A stretch of DNA of 6,689 nt, taken from NCBI GenBank assembly GCA_934096785.1, contig CAKONA010000058.1, positions 1 to 6,689 of the forward strand, given 5' to 3'. A program made the translations under genes and the position numbers. The DNA comes from an uncultured Bacilli bacterium (GTDB lineage: Bacteria; Bacillota_I; Bacilli_A; RF39; UBA660). Positions 5,764 through 6,689 of the stretch are shown one piece after another; within the stretch, counting starts at the first letter, position 1; each line of letters opens with the position of its first letter. The notes under the pieces were generated by a model. It searched no databases and had not been told where the DNA came from. It saw only the letters and a list, made by a program, of their open reading frames with translations.

Positions 5764-6689
5764 ATGGAAAGAAAAGATGTAAAACTTGAAGATGTTAGCC
5801 CTATGATGAGGGAATACCTTAAAACAAAGAGTGAATATGAAGGTATAATTTTATTTTATAGATTAGGTGACTTCTATGAAATGTTTTTTGATGACGCAAT
5901 AACTGCTAGTCATGAGTTAGAACTTACTTTAACCGGTAAACAATGTGGCCTTAGTGAAAAAGTCCCAATGTGTGGAGTTCCACATCATGCATTAAACGTG
6001 TACTTAGAGAAACTAATTGAAAAAGGTTACAAGGTCGCTATATGTGAACAAATGGAGGACCCTAAGACTGCTAAGGGTATAGTTAAAAGAGAAGTAATAC
6101 AAATAGTGAGTGCTGGTACACTTACAAGTACTGAAATAGTAAATGAAAAAGATTTTAACTATATAGCAAGTGTAACTGATTATAATTACATATATGCACT
6201 TAGTTATGCAGATTTACTTAGTGGTAAAGTATATACTACATTTGTAGAAAAGAATAGAGAAAAGATAATAAGTCGTATAGTAAACTTAAATATAAAAGAG
6301 ATAGTACTTCATGATAATTTTGATGTAGACTTAATACATAGACTTAAAAGTAACTATAATATATTTATATCTCATTATAATGATGAAACGTTATATAAAA
6401 AAGATATTTTTGGTAAAGTAACTGATAGTAAACTAATTAATAATACATCACTACTTCTAAATTATTTAACTAATTCATTAAAACAGGATTTAAGTCATAT
6501 ACAAGAAGTAGAAGTGATAGATAGTGGACTTTTTTTAGAACTTGATAAAGAATGTATTAAGAACTTGGAGTTAGTTGAAACTATAAGAAATAAAGATAGA
6601 CAAAATAGTTTACTTGGATTTATGGATAAGACTAAGACTGCGATGGGTAGTAGACTTTTAAAGAGTTATTTAATAAGTCCTAGTATTAA
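5764..6689 (+). CDS. mutS: DNA mismatch repair protein MutS, N-terminal part (3' end beyond the window)
   Basis: MutS dimers scan DNA, bind mismatches and small loops, and recruit MutL. The frame is open to the right edge; 308 codons are visible of a family length of about 850. Domain I (about 11-120) carries the mismatch-reading Phe-X-Glu motif in GDFYEM (F37, E39), preceded by SPMMREYLKTK (12-22), and has VPMCGVPHHAL (67-77) and AICEQMEDP (92-100). The connector domain follows (about 125-240). The core/lever start is seen in LELDKECIKNLEL (258-270) and SLLGFMDKTKTAMGSRLLK (282-300). The clamp and ATPase parts are outside the window. The ATG at 5764 fits the family start, with about ten extra residues before the conserved block. 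No in-frame ATG or GTG lies just upstream. Unusually for this window there is no Shine-Dalgarno sequence in front of it. It is divergent from the small minus-strand gene. Confidence 0.95.
   Translation, partial: MERKDVKLEDVSPMMREYLKTKSEYEGIILFYRLGDFYEMFFDDAITASHELELTLTGKQCGLSEKVPMCGVPHHALNVYLEKLIEKGYKVAICEQMEDPKTAKGIVKREVIQIVSAGTLTSTEIVNEKDFNYIASVTDYNYIYALSYADLLSGKVYTTFVEKNREKIISRIVNLNIKEIVLHDNFDVDLIHRLKSNYNIFISHYNDETLYKKDIFGKVTDSKLINNTSLLLNYLTNSLKQDLSHIQEVEVIDSGLFLELDKECIKNLELVETIRNKDRQNSLLGFMDKTKTAMGSRLLKSYLISPSI

Overview
The window is strongly AT-rich and codon-poor in G/C, with Shine-Dalgarno sites of the AGGAG type and short intrinsic terminators. Together with a fused SecDF, one long Rel-type alarmone protein followed by dtd, and a Bacillota-like MutS, this points to a low-GC Bacillota, perhaps an uncultured Bacilli or Erysipelotrichia-like gut lineage; the lineage guess is inference. 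TGG is used for Trp and no TGA occurs inside the reading frames, so the standard bacterial code fits.

Layout. Positions 1-4218 (+) are one tight, probably co-transcribed block: the C-terminal part of secDF (cut by the left edge), a long RelA/SpoT-family gene 13 bases later, and dtd, whose ATG overlaps the rel TGA. A terminator hairpin containing the dtd stop codon closes the block. Positions 4219-4416 hold a 17-bp imperfect inverted repeat, a second terminator and the promoter of the next gene. Positions 4417-5499 (+) encode a membrane-tethered XRE/HTH regulator with a large extracytoplasmic domain. It converges on a 51-residue secreted or membrane peptide gene on the minus strand (5515-5670), and the two share one bidirectional terminator. 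A 93-bp divergent region with a palindrome at overlapping -35 elements separates the small gene from mutS, which runs off the right edge.

How the genes work. SecDF uses the proton gradient to drive late steps of protein export. Rel makes (p)ppGpp when uncharged tRNA sits on a stalled ribosome. Dtd removes D-amino acids, and in many family members misattached glycine, from tRNA. MutS starts mismatch repair. The HTH regulator and the small peptide gene look like an accessory insertion between these housekeeping genes; any functional link between the two is speculation.

The best leads are: a Rel protein whose (p)ppGpp hydrolase site has lost key residues while its synthetase site is intact; the transmembrane HTH regulator next to a tiny secreted peptide gene; a mutS start with no Shine-Dalgarno sequence and a very short or absent leader; and a three-hairpin intergenic region that might encode a small RNA. 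I see no CRISPR array, transposase, rRNA or tRNA, and no clearly new multi-gene system.
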